Assembly: GCA_015075725.1 (NCBI GenBank)
Contig: JABTTV010000002.1
Coordinates: 1-34,680 of the forward strand
Direction: 5' to 3'
From: Anaerolineales bacterium
GTDB lineage: Bacteria; Chloroflexota; Anaerolineae; Anaerolineales; Villigracilaceae
DNA length: 34,680 nt
Both the position numbers and the translations under genes were made by a program. Every line of letters starts with the position of its first letter. The stretch's first letter is position 1. Shown piece by piece: positions 7,161 to 14,251 of this stretch. Under the pieces are notes generated by a model that saw only the letters and a program-made list of their open reading frames with translations, did no database searches and was not told where the DNA came from.

Positions 7161-7952
7161 ATGGGAAATCGTTTGAACCTGCTCACCATTCTCGCGGCGC
7201 CGCTCGCCATGGCGGCAGCATCCTGCGGACCGCAGGACGATTGCAACGCCTACTACGCCACGAACGGCGATTCGGCATGCAGTTTTTCTGCGAGCTACGG
7301 CGGAGAGGGGAATGCGTCTGCCGAGAGCGGAGATCGGGATGCAGACCTCTATCAGCTCTCGACGGCTCCGGACGGCCAGGGATTCGACGCACAGTTCGTT
7401 GCGGGACCGCATGCGTACAGCGTGGATGCCTATGTATCCCACGCATGGCCCCTCCTGGAGCAAGGGGCGGACATCGTCGGCGTCACGGTCGGGACATCGT
7501 CGGACGGGCCGGGTTCTTCAACCCAGTCGATTACTCCCGGCGGTTACGGTCCGTTGAAAATCACGAGCGGGTTTCGGTACGGATACGTGGGCGGTTGCAT
7601 AAAGAAAGTCGTCTACTATCATGCAACGCGGGTCAGCATGAAAGGCCTGTCGAAGCCGATCTACGATCTGCACGTTGCCATCTACCGCAAGAACAATCAG
7701 TCCTGCATCGGGGTGTACAACAGCGCCGGGAACTCGAAAGGCGTTTGCTCCTGCTGGGACGAAAATGACCCGACATCGGTCATCAATGAACTGCGCGTTG
7801 GTTCTCACGCTAAGGCCAAGAAGGCGGTACGTTCCATGGCGACCACCGAGCTCTCATCGAGCTATCAGCCGATCATCGACCCCGGCGTAATGTGGACGCT
7901 CGCTGGCATGGCAGCGGCGACTGTCGTCTTTCTGCCGTTGTCGGCAACCTAA
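7161..7952 (+). CDS. Exported Cys-rich protein with C-terminal hydrophobic tail, unknown
   Basis: A 263-residue protein I do not recognise. The N-terminus is a signal peptide (LLTILAAPLAMAAASC) whose last Cys may serve as a lipobox or simply follow a signal peptidase I site. The body has about seven further Cys (DDC, SAC, GGC, SC, VCSC) and is rich in Gly, Ser and Tyr. It ends in a hydrophobic segment (WTLAGMAAATVVFLPLSAT) that could anchor or sort the C-terminus. The Cys content suggests disulfides, which fits the neighbouring ccdA/thioredoxin pair. The start is set by GGAG six bases upstream; earlier in-frame Met codons at 7119 and 7149 lack that. A strong terminator follows, so it is a single-gene unit. 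Confidence 0.7.
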   Translation: MGNRLNLLTILAAPLAMAAASCGPQDDCNAYYATNGDSACSFSASYGGEGNASAESGDRDADLYQLSTAPDGQGFDAQFVAGPHAYSVDAYVSHAWPLLEQGADIVGVTVGTSSDGPGSSTQSITPGGYGPLKITSGFRYGYVGGCIKKVVYYHATRVSMKGLSKPIYDLHVAIYRKNNQSCIGVYNSAGNSKGVCSCWDENDPTSVINELRVGSHAKAKKAVRSMATTELSSSYQPIIDPGVMWTLAGMAAATVVFLPLSAT

Positions 7953-7964
7953 TGCAAAATGCAA

Positions 7965-7990
7965 AACGCCGACCCCTCTGGGTCGGCGTT
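7965..7990 (+). terminator. Rho-independent terminator
   Basis: AACGCCGACCC, a CTCT loop, and GGGTCGGCGTT form an 11-base-pair stem. It lies between the convergent Cys-rich protein and Xre-type regulator genes; A- and T-rich flanks allow action in both directions. Confidence 0.85.
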
Positions 7991-8006
7991 TCTCGCTCTT
8001 TTCTTT

Positions 8007-8228
8007 TTATTCGCAAACGCGTTTCAGCTGAAACACATGTTCAACAGGATGATTGAAGTGTTGCGCCAAGAGCAATGCGAGAGAGAGGGACGGCACATAG
8101 TCGCCTTTCTCCATGGAGCAAATTGTCTGGCGACTGACGCCGACCGCTTTCGCGAGCTGCTCTTGAGTAATCTTCTTCTCCTGTCGGAGATTGCGAAGAC
8201 AATTATAGATTGTATGTTCTTTGGCCAT
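8007..8228 (-). CDS. Small Xre-type helix-turn-helix regulator
   Basis: A 73-residue DNA-binding protein consisting of one Cro/CI-type HTH domain: NLRQEKKITQEQLAKAVGVSRQTICSMEKGDYVPSLSLALLLAQHFN, with the recognition helix at VSRQTICSMEKG. The tail HPVEHVFQLKRVCE matches the short YgzD/Xre-like group of free-standing regulators, which often act on neighbouring or own promoters. It is divergent from the exported protein starting at 8347, so it may regulate that gene or itself. The promoter is TTGACC-17-TATCTT with a leader of about six bases. No toxin gene is adjacent. Confidence 0.88.
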   Translation of the reverse strand: MAKEHTIYNCLRNLRQEKKITQEQLAKAVGVSRQTICSMEKGDYVPSLSLALLLAQHFNHPVEHVFQLKRVCE

Positions 8229-8240
8229 AACGTGATGACA

Positions 8241-8269
8241 AAGATATCAGACATTGAAAAAATGGTCAA
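8241..8269 (-). promoter_or_regulatory. Promoter of the Xre-type regulator
   Basis: Minus strand TTGACC (8264-8269), 17-base spacer, TATCTT (8241-8246). The start would be near 8234, six bases before the ATG. The imperfect dyad TGAT-gacaaaga-TATCA over the -10 could be a self-operator (weak). Confidence 0.65.
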
Positions 8270-8330
8270 GGGGGATTGACATATATCCTCGTTTTCCCCA
8301 GAAAAAGCGGAATGTTCTGAAAAGAAAGGG

Positions 8331-8336
8331 TATACT
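8331..8336 (+). promoter_or_regulatory. Putative -10 box of the exported protein at 8347
   Basis: TATACT lies ten bases before the ATG, with no Shine-Dalgarno site close enough to use. A TTGACA at 8276-8281 is too far upstream (49 bases) to pair with it. Confidence 0.45.
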
Positions 8337-8346
8337 GACTCCTGTC

Positions 8347-8991
8347 ATGAGACGGCGTATCCTTTTTTTCCTCCTTTTCGCGATCGTTCCTTCAAACGCG
8401 GTTTTTGCAGACAGCGAGAGCTTTTCATTGTTCGATATAGAGTCCGCGGCATCCGGAACCGAGCTTGTGGTTTCCATGCTTCCTCATGAGGCATTTTTGA
8501 TTGTCCGCACGAGCGCGAATGAAGAGCTTGATCTTGCCCGTTTTCATGAATCGGGAAGCTTGCTCACCGCCTTTGTCGAGGGGCGGATACAGCTGACCCA
8601 AAACGGAAAACCCTGCGACTGGGACGCGATGCTGGATACGGTCCCGACCGAGCTTGTCGACGCATATGCCGACGGCATTACCGTTCGCGGCCTTGTGCGC
8701 TGTCCAAAGGAAGGCTCGCCGTTTCAGCTGGAGACGGACGTATTTACGGATGCCTTTCCGACGCACGAGAATGTAATCCGGTATAAGAGGGGAGAGGCTT
8801 TTGAAACAGCAATGACGCTCACAGCGTACAATCGTATTGCGATTATACGCCCCTCGCTTGCCGCAACCGTGCCGGAACTCCAGAGAGAATCATCGCGCGA
8901 ATCGCTGCTGCTCGCCGCACTCACCGGCGTTCTTCTTGCCGGCTTTGCGGGCTGGCTATGGCGAAAAACGAAAGACGCCAGTCCCCGTTGA
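8347..8991 (+). CDS. Exported protein with C-terminal membrane anchor, unknown
   Basis: A 214-residue protein with a clear signal peptide (MRRRILFFLLFAIVPSNAVFA), a soluble domain of about 155 residues, and a C-terminal transmembrane helix (LLLAALTGVLLAGFAGWLW) followed by a basic RKTKDASPR tail. The topology is therefore an extracytoplasmic domain held by one helix with the C-terminus inside. The domain has two Cys (PCDWD and VRCPKEG) that could pair. I recognise no family. The frame is open upstream to 8254, but the signal peptide and the TATACT box ten bases before 8347 support this start. Its 3' end overlaps the terminator hairpin of the opposing gene group. Confidence 0.7.
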   Translation: MRRRILFFLLFAIVPSNAVFADSESFSLFDIESAASGTELVVSMLPHEAFLIVRTSANEELDLARFHESGSLLTAFVEGRIQLTQNGKPCDWDAMLDTVPTELVDAYADGITVRGLVRCPKEGSPFQLETDVFTDAFPTHENVIRYKRGEAFETAMTLTAYNRIAIIRPSLAATVPELQRESSRESLLLAALTGVLLAGFAGWLWRKTKDASPR

Positions 8992-9004
8992 ACAGGAACT
9001 GGCG
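8965..9004 (-). terminator. Terminator of the 9011-9668 minus-strand pair
   Basis: CGCCAGT (8976-8982) pairs with ACTGGCG (8998-9004). Read on the minus strand the hairpin is followed by TCTTTCGTTTTTCG. It overlaps the 3' end of the plus-strand gene. Confidence 0.65.
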
Positions 9005-9010
9005 CGTAGA

Positions 9011-9367
9011 TCAGCGAAAGGCCGGATGATGGAGGATATCCGTTTCCTCGTCCGCAGGGTGTTTTTCATCCGGGAGGCGGAGCTCGAAGCAGATAAGCGC
9101 CTCGTCCGTAACAGGGGCGGCCACAGTTTCGAACGGAGTGAGAAGCTTGATGAGTTTGAGGACGAAGGCGAGGATGTCGCCGTCTTCCTCCGTGTTTCCG
9201 AACGGGAAGGAGAGTTTTCGGTCGGCATCGAACGCGGTTCCGAAGGAGAGGGAAACGCCGTTGCGGACGAAGGCGATATATCTCTTCGGTCGGTTGAAGA
9301 CGATTCTGTCTCCGGCCTCGAGACGGGTTTCCTGCCCGATATATCCGAAGCGCTGGGGGATCTCCAT
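9011..9367 (-). CDS. Small protein, tandem paralog B, unknown
   Basis: A 118-residue soluble protein of unknown function. It begins one base after the stop of the upstream paralog and has its own AAAGGAG Shine-Dalgarno site, so the two are co-translated. Its core aligns by eye with the upstream protein: ETRLEAGDRIVF versus QTSLRAGDRLLV near the N-terminus, and ALICFELR versus IYVFEFQ near the C-terminus. The AGDR turn followed by a beta-rich stretch (RYIAFVRNGVSLSFGTAFD) hints at a small beta-barrel. The C-terminal tail is acidic and His-containing. A plus-strand ORF across the same region has no ribosome binding site and is rejected. Confidence 0.65.
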   Translation of the reverse strand: MEIPQRFGYIGQETRLEAGDRIVFNRPKRYIAFVRNGVSLSFGTAFDADRKLSFPFGNTEEDGDILAFVLKLIKLLTPFETVAAPVTDEALICFELRLPDEKHPADEETDILHHPAFR

Positions 9368-9368
9368 G

Positions 9369-9668
9369 CTACGACTCCTTTGTTACGTTTTGAAACTCGA
9401 ACACATAGATGCGCCCCCCGCCCTCCACGAGTTCCGCGCAGAGCCCCGTGAGCGCGCACATCATTGCGAGAAAGCTTGTGACGGTCTGGGAGGACAGATT
9501 CGAGCCCAGGTCCATCTGATTGTCGAGCGAATCCGTGCCCTCGTCCAGGAAGCGGAGATGAACGACGCCGCGCGTGAGTTTTGCGTGCCCGGTATCGGCG
9601 TTCACAAGCAGACGATCGCCTGCGCGCAAAGACGTTTGTTTGTCATGGTGCACAATACGGTATCTCAC
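9369..9668 (-). CDS. Small protein, tandem paralog A, unknown
   Basis: A 99-residue protein with GTG start. The start is fixed by a strong AAAGGAGG (9675-9682) six bases upstream; the frame continues further upstream without such a signal. It shares its layout with the next gene: a LRAGDRLLV turn, a beta-rich centre (LTRGVVHLRFLDEG), a helical stretch (TVTSFLAMMCALTGLCAELV) and a terminal IYVFEFQ strand. Function unknown. Together they form a two-gene unit behind TTGACG-17-TACCTT. The host-attachment-like gene lies upstream on the same strand. Confidence 0.68.
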   Translation of the reverse strand: MRYRIVHHDKQTSLRAGDRLLVNADTGHAKLTRGVVHLRFLDEGTDSLDNQMDLGSNLSSQTVTSFLAMMCALTGLCAELVEGGGRIYVFEFQNVTKES

Positions 9669-9709
9669 AGGCGCCTCCTTTCGAAAAACATCCGCCGTGT
9701 GAAGGACGG

Positions 9710-9738
9710 AAGGTATCAAATCTTGTTCACAACGTCAA
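9710..9738 (-). promoter_or_regulatory. Putative promoter of the tandem paralog pair
   Basis: Minus strand TTGACG (9733-9738), 17-base spacer, TACCTT (9710-9715). The -35 begins immediately after the TGA stop of the upstream gene. The leader would be about 35 bases and contains AAAGGAGG. Confidence 0.5.
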
Positions 9739-10185
9739 TCATGCCCCCGGCAGGGTAAAGAGCCGTTTGATCACATCGAGAATATCGTTTTTCATGAGAT
9801 CTTTTGCGAGCGTCTTTGCGATATGCGGTTTCACATCGGCAGGGAGACGTGCTTGGATGAGATGCAGCATTTCCGGCGGGGAAACGAGATGAACGACGAC
9901 GGCATGTCCTTCGCGGACATAGCGTGTGATGGCTTCCGCAACGGTTTTCGCGAAAGCCTCTTTTCGAGGCGTATCATGGAGGTCGCTCGACGGACCGCCC
10001 ACGCGCGAACCGTCCGAGCTTACAAATGATCCTTCCGCGTCGCTTTTGAATTCGCGCGGCAGAGCAAGGCTGTCGAGCGTTTGGTATGCATCGCCGCCCG
10101 CAAGGAATATGCGCGCTTCCTGCTCATCGGTGAGAACGATAAGCGTGGGATCGGGAAAATGCTGGAGGTCTTTGGGGAGCTGCAT
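9739..10185 (-). CDS. Host-attachment / baeRF-like protein
   Basis: A 148-residue soluble protein. The first half reads LIVLTDEQEARIFLAGGDAYQTLDSLALP, and the middle contains SDGSRVGG and a DTPRKEAFAKTVAEAI helix followed by AVVVHLVSPPEMLHLIQARLP. This follows the pattern of the protein-required-for-attachment-to-host-cells (AtsE) and bacterial eRF1-like (baeRF) families: an initial beta strand with an [A/E]xARIF element, a variable loop, a helix with a [K/R]xFAxxVA motif, and a strand followed by a helix. The biochemical role of these families is unsettled. The start ATG is nine bases from a TACGAT box (TTTACT-17-TACGAT), without a Shine-Dalgarno site. Confidence 0.6.
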   Translation of the reverse strand: MQLPKDLQHFPDPTLIVLTDEQEARIFLAGGDAYQTLDSLALPREFKSDAEGSFVSSDGSRVGGPSSDLHDTPRKEAFAKTVAEAITRYVREGHAVVVHLVSPPEMLHLIQARLPADVKPHIAKTLAKDLMKNDILDVIKRLFTLPGA

Positions 10186-10194
10186 ATGGCGGGT

Positions 10195-10223
10195 ATCGTA
10201 ATGCGCGCGTGGAGGAGAGTAAA
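10195..10223 (-). promoter_or_regulatory. Putative promoter of the host-attachment-like gene
   Basis: Minus strand TTTACT (10218-10223), 17-base spacer, TACGAT (10195-10200), nine bases from the ATG at 10185. Near-leaderless. Confidence 0.5.
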
Positions 10224-10263
10224 CAGAGGGGAAAAGTAGCAGGAATTCATTGATGAAAAGCGC

Positions 10264-10269
10264 TATACT
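10264..10269 (+). promoter_or_regulatory. Putative -10 box of the DipZ-like thioredoxin gene
   Basis: TATACT followed by a pyrimidine-rich stretch (CTCCCTACTCCCTGCC) up to the ATG at 10300. No Shine-Dalgarno site and no clear -35. Confidence 0.4.
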
Positions 10270-10299
10270 TCCCGTATCTACTCCCTACTCCCTGCCTTC

Positions 10300-11250
10300 A
10301 TGACCGCTCCCGAATTTCCCCAGAATCTAACCTGGATTAATTCCGAACCGCTTACCATGGCCGGTCTCCGCGGCAGACCGGTGCTCATCGATTTTTGGAC
10401 ATACTCCTGCGTCAACTGCCAGCGTACCCAGCCATATCTCAATCAATGGCATGAGATGTATGCATCGGCCGGTCTCGTTATTATCGGTGTTCATACGCCT
10501 GAATTCGAATTTGAGAAAGAACCGAAAAATGTCCGCATGGCCGTAAAAAAAGAGGGAATCCGGTATCCCGTGGTTATGGATTCGGACTATCAGATATGGA
10601 ATCTGTACGCGAACCAGTATTGGCCGAGGAAATTTTTAATAAACCGCGAAGGACGCATTGTCTACGATCACATCGGCGAAGGCGCCTACGAAGAAACCGA
10701 ACGGAATATCCGCGACGTCCTTGGTCTCCCTCCCGGCGAACTCGCATCCGATGACGAAACCAAGCGCGCGGCGGGACGCGTGTGCCATCCGACGACGCCG
10801 GAAACATATCTCGGATATATCCGCGGACGTTTGGCGAATGCTCCAGCTCGGTTTCATGATATCGAAACGTTGTTCGTGGATGCGTCGAATGAGCACGATC
10901 AGGACCGCGTGTATGCAAAAGGCCGCTGGACGGTACATGGAGAGCATATCGAATCAAGCCAGGACCCGGATGCGGAGCTGAACATGGAATTCCGCGCGGC
11001 CGAAGTCAATCTCGTCATCCGTTCGTGGGCGCCCGCTGTTCTCGAGATCCGGCTGAATGGAAGACCGGTGCCCGCTCGTGTCCGCGGCGAAGATGTAACC
11101 GAGTCAAACGGACGCACGGTTATTTCTGTTACGGAGCCCCGTATGTACCGGCTGATCTCTTCAGGAACGCATCTTCGTGAGCGCCTGACCATTCACCCTC
11201 TTGGCGCAGGCATTCAACTATACGCAGTTACCTTTGGCGGATGCGCGTAA
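10300..11250 (+). CDS. DipZ-like thioredoxin with C-terminal beta domain
   Basis: A 316-residue soluble protein. The N-terminal half is a TlpA/DipZ-type thioredoxin: GLRGRPVLIDFWTYSCVNCQRTQPYL with redox Cys37 and Cys40, GVHTPEFEFEKE, YPVVMDSDYQIWNLYANQYWPRKFLI and GEGAYEETE. The C-terminal half (about 170-316) has the TPETYLGY...W...E..E motif pattern and beta strands of the DipZ C-terminal domain. In DipZ these parts are fused behind a CcdA membrane domain. Here there is no membrane domain and no signal peptide, so it is either cytoplasmic or works with a separate CcdA such as the one at 5555-6268. Its substrates are unknown. Confidence 0.88.
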   Translation: MTAPEFPQNLTWINSEPLTMAGLRGRPVLIDFWTYSCVNCQRTQPYLNQWHEMYASAGLVIIGVHTPEFEFEKEPKNVRMAVKKEGIRYPVVMDSDYQIWNLYANQYWPRKFLINREGRIVYDHIGEGAYEETERNIRDVLGLPPGELASDDETKRAAGRVCHPTTPETYLGYIRGRLANAPARFHDIETLFVDASNEHDQDRVYAKGRWTVHGEHIESSQDPDAELNMEFRAAEVNLVIRSWAPAVLEIRLNGRPVPARVRGEDVTESNGRTVISVTEPRMYRLISSGTHLRERLTIHPLGAGIQLYAVTFGGCA

Positions 11251-11262
11251 TCGCTTTGCGCG

Positions 11263-12408
11263 TTATTCCGTCCGGGTGTACTGGTCTTCCCGCACAAGAG
11301 GGACGATCACCGCGAACGAATCGCTGGCGTTTTCCGTCGTTATGGAGCCGAGCGCCCGTATTGCGGGAAGATAGAAAGTCCTCGGAATGCCGTCTGCGGA
11401 GGCTTGATGCGCATAGAGTCCCGTTTCAAATTTCGTAAATTCTACGGACGCGTTCCGCGGCAGTTCGCCGAATCCGCCGATGCCGCCCAATAACAGCTGG
11501 GCCGTAAGGTCTTCCGAGGTTATGGCGGGATAATTGGAACGCTCCACGTCCTGATTGAGCAGGAACCATCCCCGAATGACCGACATATCGGATGCGCGCA
11601 CAAATGCCCGAGCTCCTGTTATGCGCGCCCCCATGCGGTCGAACACGTCCTGCGCATCCTTGGTCAGATGAAACTCCACGGTTTGCATGTTCGGAAATTC
11701 TTCCTTTACGCAAGCGGCATGTGATCGCAGAGGGAGCTGCGGCGTTCCGGACGGGACGGGGAGTTCTTCCCTGGCAATGGACGCTATGGCCGCCACCGAC
11801 GCCTGCGTCATGCACGTTCCGTTTTTGCTTTCGTTGAACCACCAGCTATTCCACGAGAATGCGAGCGTGGGTTCGCCCCAGCCCTGCTGGCCAATGCCGC
11901 GGGAACTGAAAAAGGCCTGCGCGGCGTTCACAATTCTTTCATCATCGGGAAGCGATGGAACGGTGAGCGGGCCTTGACCGCTCATGCGTTCAAAGGCAAC
12001 CGCTCCCGTTGAAGCGTCATAGGACCACAGGAATCCGCTTCCGTCTTTCCATGAGGCCGTCAGGCCTTGAACGGAAGGATTTGCTTCGAGCGTGCCGGCC
12101 GGAATCCGGAGCGCTGTCGTGAGATTTTGGAGGAGGAGTGCGCCCGGAATGGTCGGCGCCTGACGAAGAACCGTCACTTCATTCGACACGGCGGGCGGCC
12201 TTTCTTTCCACACGATATTCGGGAGAGAGGCGCTGTCCGGACGCGCGAACGGCGACGGGCCCGGGATAAAACCGAATCCTTTCCGGAACGCCGCGAAGCC
12301 CTCCGGAGCCGGTGCATCGGACTCCACTGAAGGAACGGTTCCGGTAACAGCGAAACAGCCCTGGCCGAGCAGGGCGGAAATGACGAGAATGAAAAACAGG
12401 CGTTTCAT
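11263..12408 (-). CDS. Large exported lipoprotein, unknown
   Basis: A 381-residue protein with signal peptide and lipobox ALLGQGC, so it is probably anchored on the cell surface. The mature part is rich in beta-type sequence with Trp/Phe-rich segments (FSWNSWWFNESKNGTC) and includes GSGFLWSYDASTGAVAF, which resembles a beta-propeller blade, and a C-terminal PRTFYLPAIRALGS region. I do not recognise a family. It is convergent with the DipZ-like gene (12 bases apart). The ATG at 12408 lies seven bases after an extended -10 (TGTTATGAT), so the transcript is predicted to be leaderless; an ATG four codons upstream would fall within the promoter. Confidence 0.75.
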   Translation of the reverse strand: MKRLFFILVISALLGQGCFAVTGTVPSVESDAPAPEGFAAFRKGFGFIPGPSPFARPDSASLPNIVWKERPPAVSNEVTVLRQAPTIPGALLLQNLTTALRIPAGTLEANPSVQGLTASWKDGSGFLWSYDASTGAVAFERMSGQGPLTVPSLPDDERIVNAAQAFFSSRGIGQQGWGEPTLAFSWNSWWFNESKNGTCMTQASVAAIASIAREELPVPSGTPQLPLRSHAACVKEEFPNMQTVEFHLTKDAQDVFDRMGARITGARAFVRASDMSVIRGWFLLNQDVERSNYPAITSEDLTAQLLLGGIGGFGELPRNASVEFTKFETGLYAHQASADGIPRTFYLPAIRALGSITTENASDSFAVIVPLVREDQYTRTE

Positions 12409-12415
12409 AATGCAT

Positions 12416-12424
12416 ATCATAACA
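12416..12424 (-). promoter_or_regulatory. Extended -10 promoter of the lipoprotein at 11263-12408
   Basis: Minus strand TGTTATGAT (TGn plus TATGAT) ends seven bases before the ATG, which places the expected transcription start at the A of the start codon. Confidence 0.7.
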
Positions 12425-12432
12425 GGTTCTGG

Positions 12433-12461
12433 TTGACGCCCTTCATGGCGGTGCGTATATT
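12433..12461 (+). promoter_or_regulatory. Promoter of iscR-iscS
   Basis: TTGACG (12433-12438), 17-base spacer, TATATT (12456-12461). Transcription would start near 12468, directly at the palindromic operator candidate and about 15 bases before the ATG of iscR. Confidence 0.78.
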
Positions 12462-12468
12462 CCTGGTA

Positions 12469-12478
12469 CCTAGCTAGG
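12469..12478 (+). promoter_or_regulatory. Candidate IscR operator
   Basis: CCTAGCTAGG is a perfect ten-base palindrome between the -10 box and the iscR start, inside a wider TTCCT...AGGAA frame. Its position suits autorepression by the Rrf2 protein encoded next. Known IscR sites differ in detail, so this is inference from position and symmetry. Confidence 0.5.
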
Positions 12479-12482
12479 AAAT

Positions 12483-12911
12483 ATGCAAAGCATCTTCCGC
12501 GTATCGGCCCGCGCGCATCTCGGAGTGATTCTTATGGCGAAGCTGTCGGAGTCGCATGCAACCGGCGAGTACACAGCGCTTCGCGATGTGGCGGACGCCA
12601 TGAGTCTTTCCGAAGGGTATATGGAGGAAATCGCCGCATCCCTGAAAGCGCATCATCTTGTTATCGGAAAAACCGGACCAAAAGGCGGCTATCGTCTAGC
12701 GAGGAATCCGAAGACAATCAGTGCGGAAGACATTCTCATCGCCCTTGAAGGGCCGGTGGAGCTCGTGGATTGCCAAACCGGTACGGCCTCCTGCCCCGTT
12801 TCGCATCTGTGCCATTCAAAGCATCTTTGGTTTTTTCTTCAGGAACATATTCGTGACGCTCTCCGCCAAAAAACGCTGGCGGATATCTGCGCGATTCGCC
12901 TCTCCCCATGA
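12483..12911 (+). CDS. iscR: Rrf2-family Fe-S regulator, IscR-like
   Basis: A 142-residue winged-helix regulator of the Rrf2 family. The N-terminal domain has the family pattern: RVSARAHLGVILMAKL, then YTALRDVADAMSLSEGYMEEIAASLKAHHLV and GPKGGYRLARNP. Three cysteines follow (Cys97, Cys104, Cys110) with histidines at 111 and 114, close to the C-C-C-H arrangement that holds the [2Fe-2S] cluster in IscR. IscR represses isc genes when Fe-S clusters are plentiful. The stop overlaps the iscS start (ATGA), so the genes are translationally coupled. The promoter carries a ten-base palindrome just before the gene, suggesting autorepression. Confidence 0.93.
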   Translation: MQSIFRVSARAHLGVILMAKLSESHATGEYTALRDVADAMSLSEGYMEEIAASLKAHHLVIGKTGPKGGYRLARNPKTISAEDILIALEGPVELVDCQTGTASCPVSHLCHSKHLWFFLQEHIRDALRQKTLADICAIRLSP

Positions 12912-14107
12912 AGCACATCTATCTCGATCACGCCGCAACCGCCCCGACCGATCCCCGGGTTGTTGAGGCTATGCGCCCGTACTTTACCGAGGTCTATGCG
13001 AACCCTTCTTCGTTTCATTCGTTCGGTCTCGCGGCAAAACGCGCCGTACACGATGCGCGAGAGCGCATTGCCGCGCATCTCCGTTGCCGCGAGGATGAAA
13101 TCCTCTTTACGTCCGGCGGAACGGAGTCCGATAATTTGGCCGTCGAAGGAGTGATTGGCGCGGCAAAACTGCCGAAGGCTCACATTATTACATCCTCCAT
13201 CGAACATCCGGCGATTCTGGAACCATTGCGGCGGCGAGAAAAGGAAGGAACGATCGACCTTACGGTTCTTCCCGCAGACCGTTATGGCCTGGTATTGCCC
13301 GAGGACGTACAAAAGGCGCTCCGCCCGGAAACCGTTCTGGTTTCCGTTATGTATGCGAACAATGAAATCGGCACCATCGAACCCATTGCAGATATCGGCC
13401 GCGTGATTCTTGGCTGGCGGACGGCGCAGGCTTCGGCATATCCGTATTTTCACACCGATGCCTGTCAGGCCGCAGGATATTTGTCCATGGACGTCCAAAA
13501 GCTCCACGTGGATTTGCTCACCATGAACGGCTCCAAAATCTACGGTCCCAAGGGGATTGGCGTGCTTTTTGGGAAGCGCGGGGTCAAACTCCGGCCCATG
13601 ATTCTCGGAGGCGGGCAGGAAAAGAATCTCCGTTCCGGTACGGAAAATGTTCCCGGTATTGTCGGGCTTGCGAGAGCCCTCGATCTTTCGCAGGATATGT
13701 CTTCCCTCGAATCCGAACGGCTTGCCATGCTCCGCGACATGCTTACGGAAGGCCTCCTTCGCATCCCGAAGTCGCGATTGAACGGGCATCCGGAGAAACG
13801 CCTTCCGAATATCGTGAACATCTCCTTCCTCGACATCGAAGGCGAGGCTGCCATTCTTTACATGGATGCAAAAGGCATGTGCGCATCCACCGGCTCTGCC
13901 TGCGCATCGCAGTCGCTCGATCCGTCGCATGTCATTCTTGCGACCGGCCTAAGCTATGAAGCCGCCCATGGGTCCATCCGTTTCAGTCTGGGTCGTTCAA
14001 CGACGAAAAAAGACATTCAGTATGTCATTAAGATGATGCCTGGCATTGTTGAAAAACTCCGCCACATGAGCCCCGTGAATCTGGATATGAAGCATTTCGT
14101 GAAATAG
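12908..14107 (+). CDS. iscS: Cysteine desulfurase
   Basis: A PLP enzyme of 399 residues that converts cysteine to alanine and passes the sulfur to Fe-S scaffolds and tRNA thiolation enzymes. Family motifs are all present: YLDHAATAPTDPRV, NPSSFHSFG, FTSGGTESDNLA, the SSIEHPAIL histidine, MYANNEIGTIEP, HTDACQA, the PLP lysine in TMNGSKIYGPKG (about residue 210) and the active-site Cys in STGSACASQS (about residue 330). Length agrees with IscS. It overlaps iscR by four bases and is followed by a long hairpin repeat before the nifU-like gene. Class I (IscS/NifS) is favoured over SufS because of the loop around the catalytic Cys. Confidence 0.96.
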   Translation: MKHIYLDHAATAPTDPRVVEAMRPYFTEVYANPSSFHSFGLAAKRAVHDARERIAAHLRCREDEILFTSGGTESDNLAVEGVIGAAKLPKAHIITSSIEHPAILEPLRRREKEGTIDLTVLPADRYGLVLPEDVQKALRPETVLVSVMYANNEIGTIEPIADIGRVILGWRTAQASAYPYFHTDACQAAGYLSMDVQKLHVDLLTMNGSKIYGPKGIGVLFGKRGVKLRPMILGGGQEKNLRSGTENVPGIVGLARALDLSQDMSSLESERLAMLRDMLTEGLLRIPKSRLNGHPEKRLPNIVNISFLDIEGEAAILYMDAKGMCASTGSACASQSLDPSHVILATGLSYEAAHGSIRFSLGRSTTKKDIQYVIKMMPGIVEKLRHMSPVNLDMKHFVK

Positions 14108-14119
14108 AACCGTTTCAGT

Positions 14120-14189
14120 GTTCTAGAGTTTCAGGGTTGTGGGGTATTGTTTCCAGCCCCATAACTCTAGAACCCTACAACTCTAGAAC
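14120..14189. repeat. Hairpin repeat type B, copy 1
   Basis: GTTCTAGAGTT (14120-14130) is the exact inverse of AACTCTAGAAC at 14179-14189 and again at 14163-14173; GGGG and CCCC tracts extend the pairing. The inner core TTTCAGGGTTGT recurs in the element at 27553-27632. It follows iscS and could end its transcript, although there is no U tract. Confidence 0.7.
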
Positions 14190-14251
14190 TGTTCCTAGAT
14201 TCACGCTCCACGTCTGCACCCAACCTACTCTCTACTCACAACTTACTTTCT

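Noticed and set aside
6773..7768. 331-residue plus-strand ORF across the repeat and the Cys-rich gene
   Set aside because: It runs through the intergenic repeat, is very basic, and lacks a signal peptide or ribosome binding site; the overlapping frame starting at 7161 has both.
8276..8336. TTGACA at 8276 and TATACT at 8331 as one promoter
   Set aside because: Their separation is 49 bases, far beyond a usable spacer; they are treated independently.
8837..9758. Plus-strand ORFs opposite the tandem paralog pair
   Set aside because: No Shine-Dalgarno site or promoter on that strand, whereas both minus-strand genes have AAAGGAG-type sites and resemble each other.
12839..13930. 363-residue minus-strand ORF opposite iscS
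   Set aside because: Shadow of iscS, which has every family motif.
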